49,309 nt of DNA from an uncultured Micrococcales bacterium. GTDB lineage: Bacteria > Actinomycetota > Actinomycetes > Actinomycetales > Microbacteriaceae. Position 1 is the first letter of the stretch. Every line of letters begins with the position of its first letter. A program made the position numbers and the translations under genes. The stretch is from positions 1 through 49,309 of the forward strand of contig CAJXZO010000006.1 in the NCBI GenBank assembly GCA_913062975.1, in the 5' to 3' direction. Under the pieces are notes generated by a model. That model was given only the letters and a program-made list of their open reading frames with translations. It was not told the DNA's origin and did not search any database. Positions 32,399 to 41,322 of the stretch are shown piece by piece.

Positions 32399-33700
32399 AT
32401 GAGCACGATAACCGGTTTCAAAACCTCGGACATGAGGTTTCCGACATCGAAAAGTTTGGATGGGTCGGATGCGATGAATGCAGATCCCGATTACTCTGCT
32501 GCTTATCTGGAAGTCGTTACTGACTCTGCTGATGGACATAGTGGACATGGTTTCGTTTTCACTATTGGACGTGGAAACGACATCCAAGTCTCGGCGATAA
32601 AAGCCCTGGAGCCTATGTTTATTGGCAAAAACACCGAAGAGCTGCTTGAAGACATGGGTGCAACCTGGAAGTTGATGGTGCACGATTCTCAGTTTCGGTG
32701 GCTAGGGCCTGAAAAAGGTGTCATGCACATGGCTATTGGTGCGGTAACCAATGCCCTATGGGATCTAAAGGCCAAACGAGCAGGACTCCCCCTTTGGCTG
32801 CTTTTGGCTCGGATGAGTCCAGAGCAACTGGCTGATTTGGTGGATTACCGATACATATCAGATGTAATAACCAGAGATGAAGCCATTGAATTTTTTAGCG
32901 CCCAGCTACCTGGCAGAGAGGCACGGATTAATCATCTGATTGCCGAGGGATATCCCGCCTACACGACCAGCCCAGGTTGGTTGGGCTATGACGATGCCAA
33001 ACTAACCAGGTTATGCAAAGAGGCGCTAGCGGAAGGTTTTGGACAGATCAAGCTAAAGGTGGGTGCCGACCTGGAAGACGATAAGCGTCGCTTCCGAATC
33101 GCTCGCCAGGTCATGGGGGATGACTACCCGATTGCCATAGACGCTAATCAACGCTGGGGTGTGCAGGAGGCAATCGATTGGGTTAGTGAACTGCGTGAGT
33201 TTGACCCGGCCTGGATAGAAGAGCCGACCAGCCCAGATGATCTTTTAGGACATGCGACTATTGCCCGCGGTGTGCACCCGATACGAGTTGCCACCGGCGA
33301 GCACGGTGCAAACCGAGTCATGTTCAAACAGCTAATGCAGGCAGAGGCGATTCATGTGGTGCAAATTGACGCTGCACGTGTTGCGGGTGTGAATGAAAAT
33401 ATCGCAATCATGTTGATGGCGCGCAAGATGAATCTGCCTGTTTGCCCGCACGCGGGAGGTGTCGGTCTATGCGAGGCGGTGCAGCATTTATCGATGTTTG
33501 ACTACGTTGCCCTTTCTGGAACCATGGAGGGTCGCATGATTGAGTATGTCGATCACCTGCACGAGCATTTCCTAGACCCAGTTGTCATTAGGAAGGGTCG
33601 CTATCAAGCCCCTGAACTGCCAGGAGCAAGCAATGAGATTTACCCGAAATCAAGAACCGGATTTGAATTTCCAGCCGGTTCAGAATGGAGAGATGGATAA
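32399..33700 (+). CDS. L-fuconate dehydratase
   Basis: 433 residues from the ATG at 32399, the start usual for the family ([14 protein letters not shown]). It belongs to the fuconate dehydratase branch of the enolase superfamily, also represented by human ENOSF1. Visible are the capping domain with [12 protein letters not shown] and [12 protein letters not shown], the base IKLKVG, metal ligands [19 protein letters not shown] and ATGEHGANR, and the catalytic His in [12 protein letters not shown]. It dehydrates L-fuconate to 2-keto-3-deoxy-L-fuconate with Mg2+. The TAA overlaps the next ATG (TAATG), indicating coupled translation. Confidence 0.92.
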   Translation: MSTITGFKTSDMRFPTSKSLDGSDAMNADPDYSAAYLEVVTDSADGHSGHGFVFTIGRGNDIQVSAIKALEPMFIGKNTEELLEDMGATWKLMVHDSQFRWLGPEKGVMHMAIGAVTNALWDLKAKRAGLPLWLLLARMSPEQLADLVDYRYISDVITRDEAIEFFSAQLPGREARINHLIAEGYPAYTTSPGWLGYDDAKLTRLCKEALAEGFGQIKLKVGADLEDDKRRFRIARQVMGDDYPIAIDANQRWGVQEAIDWVSELREFDPAWIEEPTSPDDLLGHATIARGVHPIRVATGEHGANRVMFKQLMQAEAIHVVQIDAARVAGVNENIAIMLMARKMNLPVCPHAGGVGLCEAVQHLSMFDYVALSGTMEGRMIEYVDHLHEHFLDPVVIRKGRYQAPELPGASNEIYPKSRTGFEFPAGSEWRDG

Positions 33701-34698
33701 TGCAAATTAAAAAAATTGGCAGGTTTGGTCTGGAGGCTCCAATACTGTCTTTTGGGTCAGCCCCGATAGGAAATTTATTTCGCGAAGTTAGTGACGCTGA
33801 GGCCCATGGGGCGATTGAGGCAGCCTGGGAAGGTGGCGTTAGATACTTTGACACAGCTCCGCACTACGGTCTTGGACTTGCCGAGCGTCGTTTAGGCGAA
33901 GCTCTCTCGCAATATCCAAGAGATGAGTACCTGATTTCAACAAAGGTGGGTCGACTGTTACAGCCCACAGATGACTACCCAGGGGAAAATGACCTTGCTG
34001 ATGGCTTTATGGTGCCGAAGGATTTTGTTAGGGACTATGACTACTCTGGAGACGCCATAAAGCGTTCAATCGAGGAATCCTTGCACCGATTGAACACCGA
34101 CCAGATAGATATTGTGTTCGTTCATGATCCAGATGATCACTACCAAGAGGCTCTGGATGGGGCATTTCCAGCATTATCTCAACTTCGCGATGAGGGCGTG
34201 ATTCAGTCCTTCGGATCAGGCATGAATCAAGCTGAGATGCTGACCGACTTTGTCCGCTACACGGATCTTGATGTGATCATGTTAGCCGGACGCTACACAT
34301 TGATTGAACAGCACTCATTGGATAACCTGTTGCCTCTGGCTCACGAGCGCGAGGTCAGCATTGTTGCCGCGGGGGTGTTCAACTCTGGACTCTTATCAAA
34401 AGACCGTCCCGCCGCTGATGCCTCATATAACTACGCTCAGGCACCGGCTGAGCTGATAGACAAAGTCAATGAGATTGCGGATATCTGCGAGGCACACGGG
34501 GTGAGCCTACCGGCTGTCGCTGCTCAATTCCCCCTGGGTCACGAGACGGTTTCTAACATCTGCCTAGGCGCACGTAACTCTGAACAAGTCGCTCGAAATG
34601 TGCAGCTTTTCGATGTTGATATTCCAGTCGATCTCTGGAAAGACCTCCGAGATGCCTCAATAGTTAGGCCGGAGTCAGTCGCAGCTTTTGTTGACTAG
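33700..34698 (+). CDS. Aldo-keto reductase, probable L-fucose (D-threo-aldose) 1-dehydrogenase
   Basis: 332 residues from the ATG at 33700, coupled to fuconate dehydratase through TAATG with GGAGAG upstream. The AKR barrel shows the tetrad: Asp and Tyr in FDTAPHYGLGLAERRLGEAL, Lys in ISTKVGR and His in VFVHDPDDH. The length and the PAILSFG-like start agree with Pseudomonas-type L-fucose dehydrogenases, which make L-fucono-1,5-lactone with NAD(P). It supplies the first oxidative step, fitting the mutarotase and lactonase nearby. It ends tail-to-tail with a fucosidase gene, sharing CTAG. Confidence 0.87.
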   Translation: MQIKKIGRFGLEAPILSFGSAPIGNLFREVSDAEAHGAIEAAWEGGVRYFDTAPHYGLGLAERRLGEALSQYPRDEYLISTKVGRLLQPTDDYPGENDLADGFMVPKDFVRDYDYSGDAIKRSIEESLHRLNTDQIDIVFVHDPDDHYQEALDGAFPALSQLRDEGVIQSFGSGMNQAEMLTDFVRYTDLDVIMLAGRYTLIEQHSLDNLLPLAHEREVSIVAAGVFNSGLLSKDRPAADASYNYAQAPAELIDKVNEIADICEAHGVSLPAVAAQFPLGHETVSNICLGARNSEQVARNVQLFDVDIPVDLWKDLRDASIVRPESVAAFVD

Positions 34699-36032
34699 CT
34701 TCTCATAAACGAAATTACCTGAGGAAGCTTGCTCTCGGAGCCAACGGAATCCAATCGGACTTTATTGCCTATCCGCTCAATTGCAACTTCAGCGCCACCT
34801 AGCAATCTAGCTGAGTCATCCCGAACCAAGCTCGAGGGAAGATCAAATTCGATTGGTTGTTTTGACTTTAGGAAAACATAGAGTCGGTCCTCGAAACCAG
34901 TGAAGCGAACCCAGGGAGTTTCACCTTCTGATTTATCGCCTACTGAATTCAGCTCAGGAACTGGCTGACTACCGTGAATTGATTCAGCGTTGACATCCAT
35001 CCATGCCGCGATTCCGCTAAGTATTTCAACTTGAATTGGCGGAAGCTCACCGTTGGCCATTGGGCCCACGTTTAGCAAGAAATTGCCGCCGCGTGAGACC
35101 ACATCCACAAGGTGGCTAACCGACTGCTCAACGCTCATGTAGTGCTCTGAGGTTTCGACACGGTTATAACCAAAGCTATAGCCGATTCCGCGGTTATTCT
35201 CAAACAGGCCGCGATCCTCATGCTCGACATTCATCTGATACTCGCTAGTGATGTAATCGTGATGCTCAACGCCCCAGCGATCGTTCACTAGACCCTCTGG
35301 CACCTTCGAATAATAAAGATCAAAAAGTGCAGCCAGCGAATAAGGAATCTCTGGTCCACCCTGTTTAGAAAAATCAGGCCAATTGATGTCATCCCAAAGA
35401 ATATCTGGCTGGTAACGACGAATCAGGTCTGCGCAGTGCTCAAATGCATACATGGAGTAGGCGGCATCGTTTGGACGCTCTCCACCGGTGGCCTCAAATT
35501 CACTGTGAGGGGGAAGGTTGGTTACACTCCAGTCAAGCCCACCCGAGTAATAAGTTCCAAACCTTAGGCCCTCTGCCCGAACAGCCTCGGCAATCTCACC
35601 AATCAAGTCTCGCCTGGGGCCCCGATGCACGGTGTTGCGAGTGCCTGTGCCGGGAGCATCCCACAAAGCAATTCCGTCATGGTGCTTGGTGACCGGAATC
35701 ACATACTTGGCTCCAACCGACCTAAACAGTTTGGCCCAACTCGAAGCATCGAATCTCTCTGCCTTCCAGTTATCCAAAAAATCATCGTATGGAGCACCTC
35801 CATAAACATCCTGATGATGCTTCCAAGCGGGGCTTCCCTCAATGCGAATCGTGTTGAAATACCACTCCGCATAAGGGTTGTGGGCAAACCAAGTTTCGCC
35901 CTCGATGGTTCCCAGTTCACCAATTGGCTCGGCCCAGGCAGGCACCGAATAAGCTCCCCAGTGAATGAAAATTCCAAACTTTGCATCCAAATACCACTGT
36001 GGTGTTGCTCTTTTAAATTGACTCCAGTCCAT
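34695..36032 (-). CDS. Alpha-L-fucosidase, GH29 (paralogue 1)
   Basis: 445 residues, AGGAGCAACG before the ATG. GH29 barrel: FGIFIHWGAYSVPAW near the N-terminus, VIPVTKHHDGIALW (fucose-binding His pair, 117-118), and the nucleophile Asp215 in ILWDDINWPDFS. GIGYSFGYNRVE follows in the acid/base loop region, then a C-terminal beta-domain. There is no signal peptide, so it acts in the cytoplasm on imported oligosaccharides. Last gene of a three-gene minus-strand unit (37807 to 34695). Confidence 0.93.
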   Translation of the reverse strand: MDWSQFKRATPQWYLDAKFGIFIHWGAYSVPAWAEPIGELGTIEGETWFAHNPYAEWYFNTIRIEGSPAWKHHQDVYGGAPYDDFLDNWKAERFDASSWAKLFRSVGAKYVIPVTKHHDGIALWDAPGTGTRNTVHRGPRRDLIGEIAEAVRAEGLRFGTYYSGGLDWSVTNLPPHSEFEATGGERPNDAAYSMYAFEHCADLIRRYQPDILWDDINWPDFSKQGGPEIPYSLAALFDLYYSKVPEGLVNDRWGVEHHDYITSEYQMNVEHEDRGLFENNRGIGYSFGYNRVETSEHYMSVEQSVSHLVDVVSRGGNFLLNVGPMANGELPPIQVEILSGIAAWMDVNAESIHGSQPVPELNSVGDKSEGETPWVRFTGFEDRLYVFLKSKQPIEFDLPSSLVRDDSARLLGGAEVAIERIGNKVRLDSVGSESKLPQVISFMRS

Positions 36033-36055
36033 CGTTGCTCCTTTGCTTTTTGAAC

Positions 36056-36478
36056 CTAGTCGCTATTGCTAAGGCCAATCTGCTTTCGAAGCACGCTGGA
36101 ATCCCAGGCATCAAAACCCGACACAACCATGCCGTCTTTTACCCTATCTATGGAAACTCCATCAACTTCAATTTGGTTACCACTCGGTGGCGCCCCCCAG
36201 AACTCACCGGTATGAGTGCCGGTGAGTACCCAGCGAGTGACTACAGTGTCTGTCTCGCTGTCGGCGATCAATTCCTTAATTTCGAAATTGACATCCGGAA
36301 ACGCTGACCTCCAACCCCGCCACTGTTCGCGAAAGCTCTCACGACCAATTCCGAACTGCGGATCATTGCCAGCGGCATTCTCGGCGATGAATCGATCAAT
36401 TGCAGATTCATCGCCTTGGTTCCATATTTGTTCAAAAAAATCAGAGGCTATTTTTTTTAGCTCTGCGTTGGTAGCCAA
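36056..36478 (-). CDS. SnoaL/NTF2-like small protein
   Basis: 140 residues, TTG start. The fold pattern is that of SnoaL-like cyclases/isomerases in the NTF2 superfamily: a first helix (FFEQIWNQGDESAIDRFIAENA), FREQWRGWRSAFPDVNFEIKELIAD, TRWVLTGTHTGEFWGAPPSGNQIEVDGVSIDRVKDG. Many actinobacterial members have no known reaction. Its place between two fucosidase genes, with gaps of 9 and 23 bp, implies the same transcript. A role on a sugar or a glycan modification is only a guess. Confidence 0.75.
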   Translation of the reverse strand: MATNAELKKIASDFFEQIWNQGDESAIDRFIAENAAGNDPQFGIGRESFREQWRGWRSAFPDVNFEIKELIADSETDTVVTRWVLTGTHTGEFWGAPPSGNQIEVDGVSIDRVKDGMVVSGFDAWDSSVLRKQIGLSNSD

Positions 36479-36487
36479 ATTGCATCT

Positions 36488-37807
36488 TCACTTTCTGCTG
36501 AATCGAACAACGGTTGGAAGCTCGGGGTTGGATGATGAAAGCGAGAGGTGTATTGCATCACCACTGCGGCTCACCGCGACCGCTCCACCACCCATTTGCT
36601 GCGCACTTTCATCCTGAATTAGAGAGGCAGGCAAGTTGAGGCTCGTCTCTCCCGTTCCCTTGATGAATGCGAATATGGACTCGCCCTTAGCAGTGAATCG
36701 AACCCATGGCTCATCGCTTGGCTGAAGCTCAGAAATCGCCCGGGTGCCATGAATCGCATCGCTATTGATGGCCATCCACTCAGCAGTCCCCTCCAGAATC
36801 TGACGCTGAATCGCTGGAATCTCGCCACTTGCGGTCGGGCCGACGTTTAACAAGAAATTACCACCGCGACTGACGATGTCGACCAAGTGACTGAGTAGCT
36901 GAGAAACAGACATGTAGTGCTCTTCGGTTTCCACCTGGTTGTAGCCAAAGCTATAACCTATCCCTCTGCAGTTTTCAAACAGGCCTTGACCCTCGAGATC
37001 CGTCTTCAGCTGGTATTCACTGGTGATGAAGTCTTGGTGGGTGTCACCCCAGCGGTCATCAACCACACCTGTCGGCACTGCGTCATAGTAATTTTTAAAA
37101 AGTGACGCAAGAGAGTATGGAACCTCCGGTCCCCCCTGTTTTGAGAAATCAGGCCACTCAATATCGTTCCAAAGAACCTCGGGTTCATGCTTGCGAATAA
37201 GGTCCATGCAATGTTCGTAGGCATACATTGAATAAGCAGCGTCCTGAGGGCGCACATTGGACACCTCGTGATGATTGGTCAACGGAGGAAGATTTGTGAT
37301 GCTCCAGTCGAGGCCTCCAGAGTAATAAACACCGAAGTGTAAGCCGCGATTTTTGGTTGCCCGTGCGATATCTCCAATTAGGTCCCTTTTCGGCCCGCGG
37401 TGCACGGTGTTTCGGGTTCCAGTGCCGGGCGCATCCCAGAGTGTAATTCCGTCATGGTGTTTTGAGGTCGGCACCACATACCTCGCACCAGCCCGCTCAA
37501 ATAAATCCACCCAACTGTCTGGATCAAAGTTCTCGGCTTTCCAACTGTCGAGGAAATCATCGTAGGGCGCACCACCATAAACCTCCTGATGATGTTTCCA
37601 AGTTGGACTCCCCTCAATCCGAACTGTGTTGAAATACCATTCTGCGTAGGGATTGTTGGCGAACCAGGTTTCTTCCTCAACCGCTCCCAGCTCACCAATT
37701 GGCAATGCCCAGGCTGGCACCGAATAGGCGCCCCAGTGAATAAAGATTCCGAACTTGGCGTCTGCGTACCACTGCGGAACCTCACGTTGAAATTGCGACC
37801 AATCCAT
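36488..37807 (-). CDS. Alpha-L-fucosidase, GH29 (paralogue 2)
   Basis: 439 residues with GAGGAC before the ATG. It is close to the 34.7-kb and 42.7-kb fucosidases along its whole length: FGIFIHWGAYSVPAWALPIG, VVPTSKHHDGITLW, nucleophile region VLWNDIEWPDFS, GIGYSFGYNQVE and FLLNVGPTASGE. No signal peptide. The C-terminal beta-domain (after ~340) is the most divergent part. It is the first gene of the minus-strand unit. The operator ATCCTATAGGGT lies 50 bp upstream. Confidence 0.93.
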   Translation of the reverse strand: MDWSQFQREVPQWYADAKFGIFIHWGAYSVPAWALPIGELGAVEEETWFANNPYAEWYFNTVRIEGSPTWKHHQEVYGGAPYDDFLDSWKAENFDPDSWVDLFERAGARYVVPTSKHHDGITLWDAPGTGTRNTVHRGPKRDLIGDIARATKNRGLHFGVYYSGGLDWSITNLPPLTNHHEVSNVRPQDAAYSMYAYEHCMDLIRKHEPEVLWNDIEWPDFSKQGGPEVPYSLASLFKNYYDAVPTGVVDDRWGDTHQDFITSEYQLKTDLEGQGLFENCRGIGYSFGYNQVETEEHYMSVSQLLSHLVDIVSRGGNFLLNVGPTASGEIPAIQRQILEGTAEWMAINSDAIHGTRAISELQPSDEPWVRFTAKGESIFAFIKGTGETSLNLPASLIQDESAQQMGGGAVAVSRSGDAIHLSLSSSNPELPTVVRFSRK

Positions 37808-37856
37808 CTTGTCCTCGTTTTTCTTTTGTTACTACGGGATTCTATTGCTTGCCGAT

Positions 37857-37868
37857 ATCCTATAGGGT
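37857..37868. promoter_or_regulatory. Fucose-locus operator, site D (ATCCTATAGGGT)
   Basis: Eleven of twelve bases match the reference palindrome. It lies in the divergent region between the fucosidase unit and the transporter unit. Confidence 0.55.
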
Positions 37869-37900
37869 TACACTAACGTATCGCTGTGGTGAGGGTTATA

Positions 37901-37925
37901 ACAAATTTGTATAACTTCATGAAGT
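37901..37925. promoter_or_regulatory. Two further palindromes upstream of the transporter operon
   Basis: ACAAATTTGT (37901-37910) and ACTTCATGAAGT (37914-37925) are both perfect. They lie between site D and the solute-binding protein gene, about 120-145 bp before its start. Possible sites for a second regulator. Confidence 0.35.
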
Positions 37926-38046
37926 GTTTGGCAAAAAGGAATTTTTGGCACTAAGGTAAAAATCACATCGGATATAGGTTTCGATGTTGAGTTCACTCTC
38001 TGATGAGAAATTAGGGAGAAACTCTTTAGCCCGTAAGGAGAAGTGC

Positions 38047-39453
38047 ATGACAAACAAGTCCAAATCAAGGTGGTGGACGGTTGGCGCATCGATTCCAATC
38101 ACAGCAATGGTGCTGACTGGTTGCGCTGCAGAAACTGACACCACATCAGAAGGCTCCTCATCAGATGGTGGAGGCACAACTGAATTAACCGAAGATCCAG
38201 TAACCGTGAGTGTTCAGTATGAGGTTCCAGAAGACGGACCTGACGCCCGCGCTTGGCGTGCGGTTGCAGACGCTTTTGAAGCAGAGTACCCCAACGTGAC
38301 TGTCGAATTGCAGGGAATCACAAATGAGGCCAAGGGAGGACCGAACCTTCAGGTTCTAACTTCATCTGAGGCCCCAGACATTGCTCTGATTCCTCTCAAT
38401 TCAAATGTGTACACACAAATGGTTCGAGCTAACGAGCTGGTAGCCCTAAACGATATTTTCGAAGAGGATAATTTTCCTGAGCGTCTAGGACCAGCGTCAG
38501 CAGCGTTGCTGCAGGCCGATGGAAATTATTACGCAGGTCCCAACACCGTTGCTTATTACAACATTCTTTGGACCAACCCTGATGCACTTGCAGATGCAGG
38601 AGTGACCGTTCCCGAGGATCGTGTTTTCGAAAGCCCTGAGGCTCTCATTGAAGCAAGCCAGAAGTGTAACGACGCAGGTTATGCAGGCTTGGCTATTGGT
38701 GGATCGACAAACTACATGGCAGGTTGGATGTTGGATGCTCATCTACCTACGGCGGTTCCGGCTGCAGATTTCAACAACCTTTTGGCTAGTTGGAAGTCAA
38801 ACGTGGATGTCACAGCAAACTACACCGACCCAGGCGTAGTTGAGGCAATTGACACTATTGGACGCTATGCCGCTGCAGGTATTCACCAAGACGGGTACCT
38901 AGGCCAGGATGGTCCAGCGGCTGAAGCACTGTTCACAACTGGAGGCGCTTGCTTGATGATCGGTGGCTCTTGGATGCCAGGAGGCACCTTTGCTGATGCA
39001 ACCGAAAGCGGAGAGATGACTTTCGAGGCAGACTTCGCTTTGCTACCTCCTGTCGGTGATAGCGGAGCACCCTCTCGTTTGACCCCTTACTATGGAAACG
39101 CCTACGGTGTGCCCAAGCAAGCTGAGAACCCTGATTGGGGAAAGAAGCTATTGCAGTATTACCTCAGCGATGAAGGTCAGAGACTAGGTGCTGTCGAAGT
39201 CGGTGGCTTCCTACCGGCTGTGACAACAGTGTCCGTTGACGACGTTGAGACTTTCCCCACACTGGTGAAAGACATCGTTGAGTATGTGGCCGAAAATGGC
39301 TCAAACTCTGGTTGGACCTCTGAGGTGCCTGGTGCGTTTGGGCAAACCTTCATAGCTCCATACTTACAGCAGCTACAAGAAGGTCTAATAACGGCCGAGG
39401 AAATCGCTGAAATACAACAGCAAGAGCTGGAAAACTATAGAGCACAGGGTTAA
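38047..39453 (+). CDS. Sugar ABC transporter solute-binding lipoprotein
   Basis: 468 residues from the ATG at 38047, with AAGGAG upstream; an earlier ATG at 37984 would put a charged stretch before the signal and is unlikely. The signal ends in the lipobox LTGC (AMVLTGC-AAE), followed by a Ser/Gly/Thr-rich tether. The rest is a family-1 (carbohydrate) binding protein: VQYEVPEDGPDARAWRAVADAFEAEYPNVTVE, DIALIPLNSNVY, YNILWTNPDALADAGV and GVPKQAENPDWGKKLLQYYL. With four cytoplasmic fucosidases encoded downstream and upstream, fucosylated oligosaccharides or fucosides are the probable ligand. Confidence 0.92.
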   Translation: MTNKSKSRWWTVGASIPITAMVLTGCAAETDTTSEGSSSDGGGTTELTEDPVTVSVQYEVPEDGPDARAWRAVADAFEAEYPNVTVELQGITNEAKGGPNLQVLTSSEAPDIALIPLNSNVYTQMVRANELVALNDIFEEDNFPERLGPASAALLQADGNYYAGPNTVAYYNILWTNPDALADAGVTVPEDRVFESPEALIEASQKCNDAGYAGLAIGGSTNYMAGWMLDAHLPTAVPAADFNNLLASWKSNVDVTANYTDPGVVEAIDTIGRYAAAGIHQDGYLGQDGPAAEALFTTGGACLMIGGSWMPGGTFADATESGEMTFEADFALLPPVGDSGAPSRLTPYYGNAYGVPKQAENPDWGKKLLQYYLSDEGQRLGAVEVGGFLPAVTTVSVDDVETFPTLVKDIVEYVAENGSNSGWTSEVPGAFGQTFIAPYLQQLQEGLITAEEIAEIQQQELENYRAQG

Positions 39454-39504
39454 GCGCCCCGCTCTGATCAAGTGAACAAAGACTAAGTTTCGAGGGAGAT
39501 GTGA

Positions 39505-40446
39505 ATGGCAAACCTAATTAGCAGGCCAAGAGTGCGCCCTGCATCTCCCTCGAAACTTGGCTCTTCAAAAATCGGGTTGGCAGCCGCAAATAAGAAATGG
39601 GCGATTCTGAGCCTGCTGCCCGTGTTTGGAATGCTATTTCTGTTCTTGGCCTTACCTGCCCTAAATTCCATTTGGCTAAGCTTTAATAAGTGGCCAGGGA
39701 TTGGACCACTCGAGTATGTAGGTACTGCAAACTATGTGAGCCTTTTTCAAGGTGGACAACTTGCAGACAGCATCAGAATAACCTTGCTTTACTCCATAGT
39801 TGCCTCTTTTTTCATTGTGGCTATTGCGCTTTTACTTTCGGTAGCGGTGAGTTCTAACCTCAAAGGAAGCAAATTTTTTAGGGTTGTCTGGTTTTTTCCA
39901 GGTGTGGCTCCGCCGAGTGCAGTGGCTATCTTTTGGAGCCTTGGTTTCCAGCCTGAATTTGGTGTAGTAAACGCAATACTTGGTCGACTGGGACTTCCAA
40001 GCGACAACCAATGGCTCGCGCAATCGAGCACTGTTATGTTTCCGGTAATTTTTGTTGGTATCTGGGTCGGCGTCGGCTTTTCGTTTCTGATTCTGCTTGG
40101 AGCCGTCGAAGGCGTGGATGTAAGCGTCAAGGAAGCCGCCACAATTGACGGGGCTTCACAGAGACAACAACTTTTCCAGATCATCATCCCACTGATTGCA
40201 CCTGTGATGTTTACAGTTCTAACCCTGCAGCTAATTTTCAATTTCAACGGATTCAACTTGGTTTACGCCATGACCGAGGGAGGACCCGGGCGCTCTTCAG
40301 AAATCCTCCCCATATTTACCTATGTAGAGGCCTTTAGGTATGGTCGGTTCGGTCCGGCATCCGCCGCAGCAGTGATTGCCGGCATCTTCTTAGCGGCCAT
40401 TGGGTGGGTCGGAATCCGACTGAGTAGATCGAGGCAGCTAGATTGA
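39505..40446 (+). CDS. Sugar ABC transporter permease, MalF-like
   Basis: 313 residues, six helices. It starts with a soluble ~30-residue N-terminus, then WAILSLLPVFGMLFLFLALPAL. The coupling EAA motif is EAATIDGASQRQQLFQIIIPLIAP. It is encoded 51 bp after the binding-protein gene and overlaps the next permease gene by 4 bp (ATGA). Together with that permease it forms the membrane channel. Substrate follows from the cluster, as for the binding protein. Confidence 0.92.
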   Translation: MANLISRPRVRPASPSKLGSSKIGLAAANKKWAILSLLPVFGMLFLFLALPALNSIWLSFNKWPGIGPLEYVGTANYVSLFQGGQLADSIRITLLYSIVASFFIVAIALLLSVAVSSNLKGSKFFRVVWFFPGVAPPSAVAIFWSLGFQPEFGVVNAILGRLGLPSDNQWLAQSSTVMFPVIFVGIWVGVGFSFLILLGAVEGVDVSVKEAATIDGASQRQQLFQIIIPLIAPVMFTVLTLQLIFNFNGFNLVYAMTEGGPGRSSEILPIFTYVEAFRYGRFGPASAAAVIAGIFLAAIGWVGIRLSRSRQLD

Positions 40447-41288
40447 TGAAAATATCATTCGGAAGAATCATCGTTTACATTGCGGTCACTTTATGGACCC
40501 TTCTTGTCTTACTGCCGTTTATTTCCGTCTCCGTGTTTGGGCTAAAAAGCAACACCGCTATTTTCTCCAACCCGCTGGGGCTTTTTGACTTCGTTCCAAT
40601 TTGGGAAAATTATGTAATCGCATGGAATGCAGGACCGAGCTCCGATGCCACAATTGGAGTATTCTTCGTCAACTCAGGAATCATAGCCATAACAGCACTC
40701 GTTGTCAGTCTAGGTTTATCAATCCCTGGAGGATATTTCACTTCGTTTCTGACCAGGAAATGGAACCAAAGGATCCTGTTATTTGTGATTGTCGGCACTG
40801 TGGTGCCCATCATTATGCTGGTAATCCCATATTTCCGCGCTTTCAACTCTCTGGGGTTGCTGAATAACCCCTGGGCCACAGGGGTTGTTTACGGTGCGCT
40901 GAACATCCCTACGGCATTTTTGCTGATGAATCGTTTCTTCATCGACTTTCCGCGTGAAATGTTGGAGGCTGGGCTGATAGACGGTTTGGGGCCCATTCGA
41001 ACCCTCACGAAGTTGGTTCTCCCTCTCTCTAAAGGTCAAATAGTCGCAGTTGGGATTCTTAATTTGGTATTCGCCTGGACTGACTATCAAATTTCAATTG
41101 TGTTGTTGACTTCCAGAGAGTCCCAGCCAATTTCTGTTGGACTTTTGTCCTTCATTGGCGACTTCTCAGCAGACTACGGACCAATGTTCGCGGGCCTGAC
41201 GCTAGCAAGCGTGCCAATCCTGATAATTTACATAATCTTCAGCCGATATGTAACTAAAGGCATTGCACTCGGAGGAATCAGTAAGTAA
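40443..41288 (+). CDS. Sugar ABC transporter permease, MalG-like
   Basis: 281 residues with six helices and the EAA loop EAGLIDGLGPIRTLTKLVLPLSKG. The ATG overlaps the first permease stop by 4 bp. No ATPase gene follows; the next gene is a fucosidase. In actinobacteria such importers often share one housekeeping ATPase (MsiK/UgpC type) coded elsewhere, and that is assumed here. Confidence 0.92.
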   Translation: MMKISFGRIIVYIAVTLWTLLVLLPFISVSVFGLKSNTAIFSNPLGLFDFVPIWENYVIAWNAGPSSDATIGVFFVNSGIIAITALVVSLGLSIPGGYFTSFLTRKWNQRILLFVIVGTVVPIIMLVIPYFRAFNSLGLLNNPWATGVVYGALNIPTAFLLMNRFFIDFPREMLEAGLIDGLGPIRTLTKLVLPLSKGQIVAVGILNLVFAWTDYQISIVLLTSRESQPISVGLLSFIGDFSADYGPMFAGLTLASVPILIIYIIFSRYVTKGIALGGISK

Positions 41289-41322
41289 CAGCAGCCCCAA
41301 CACCACAACACAGAGGACAAAG

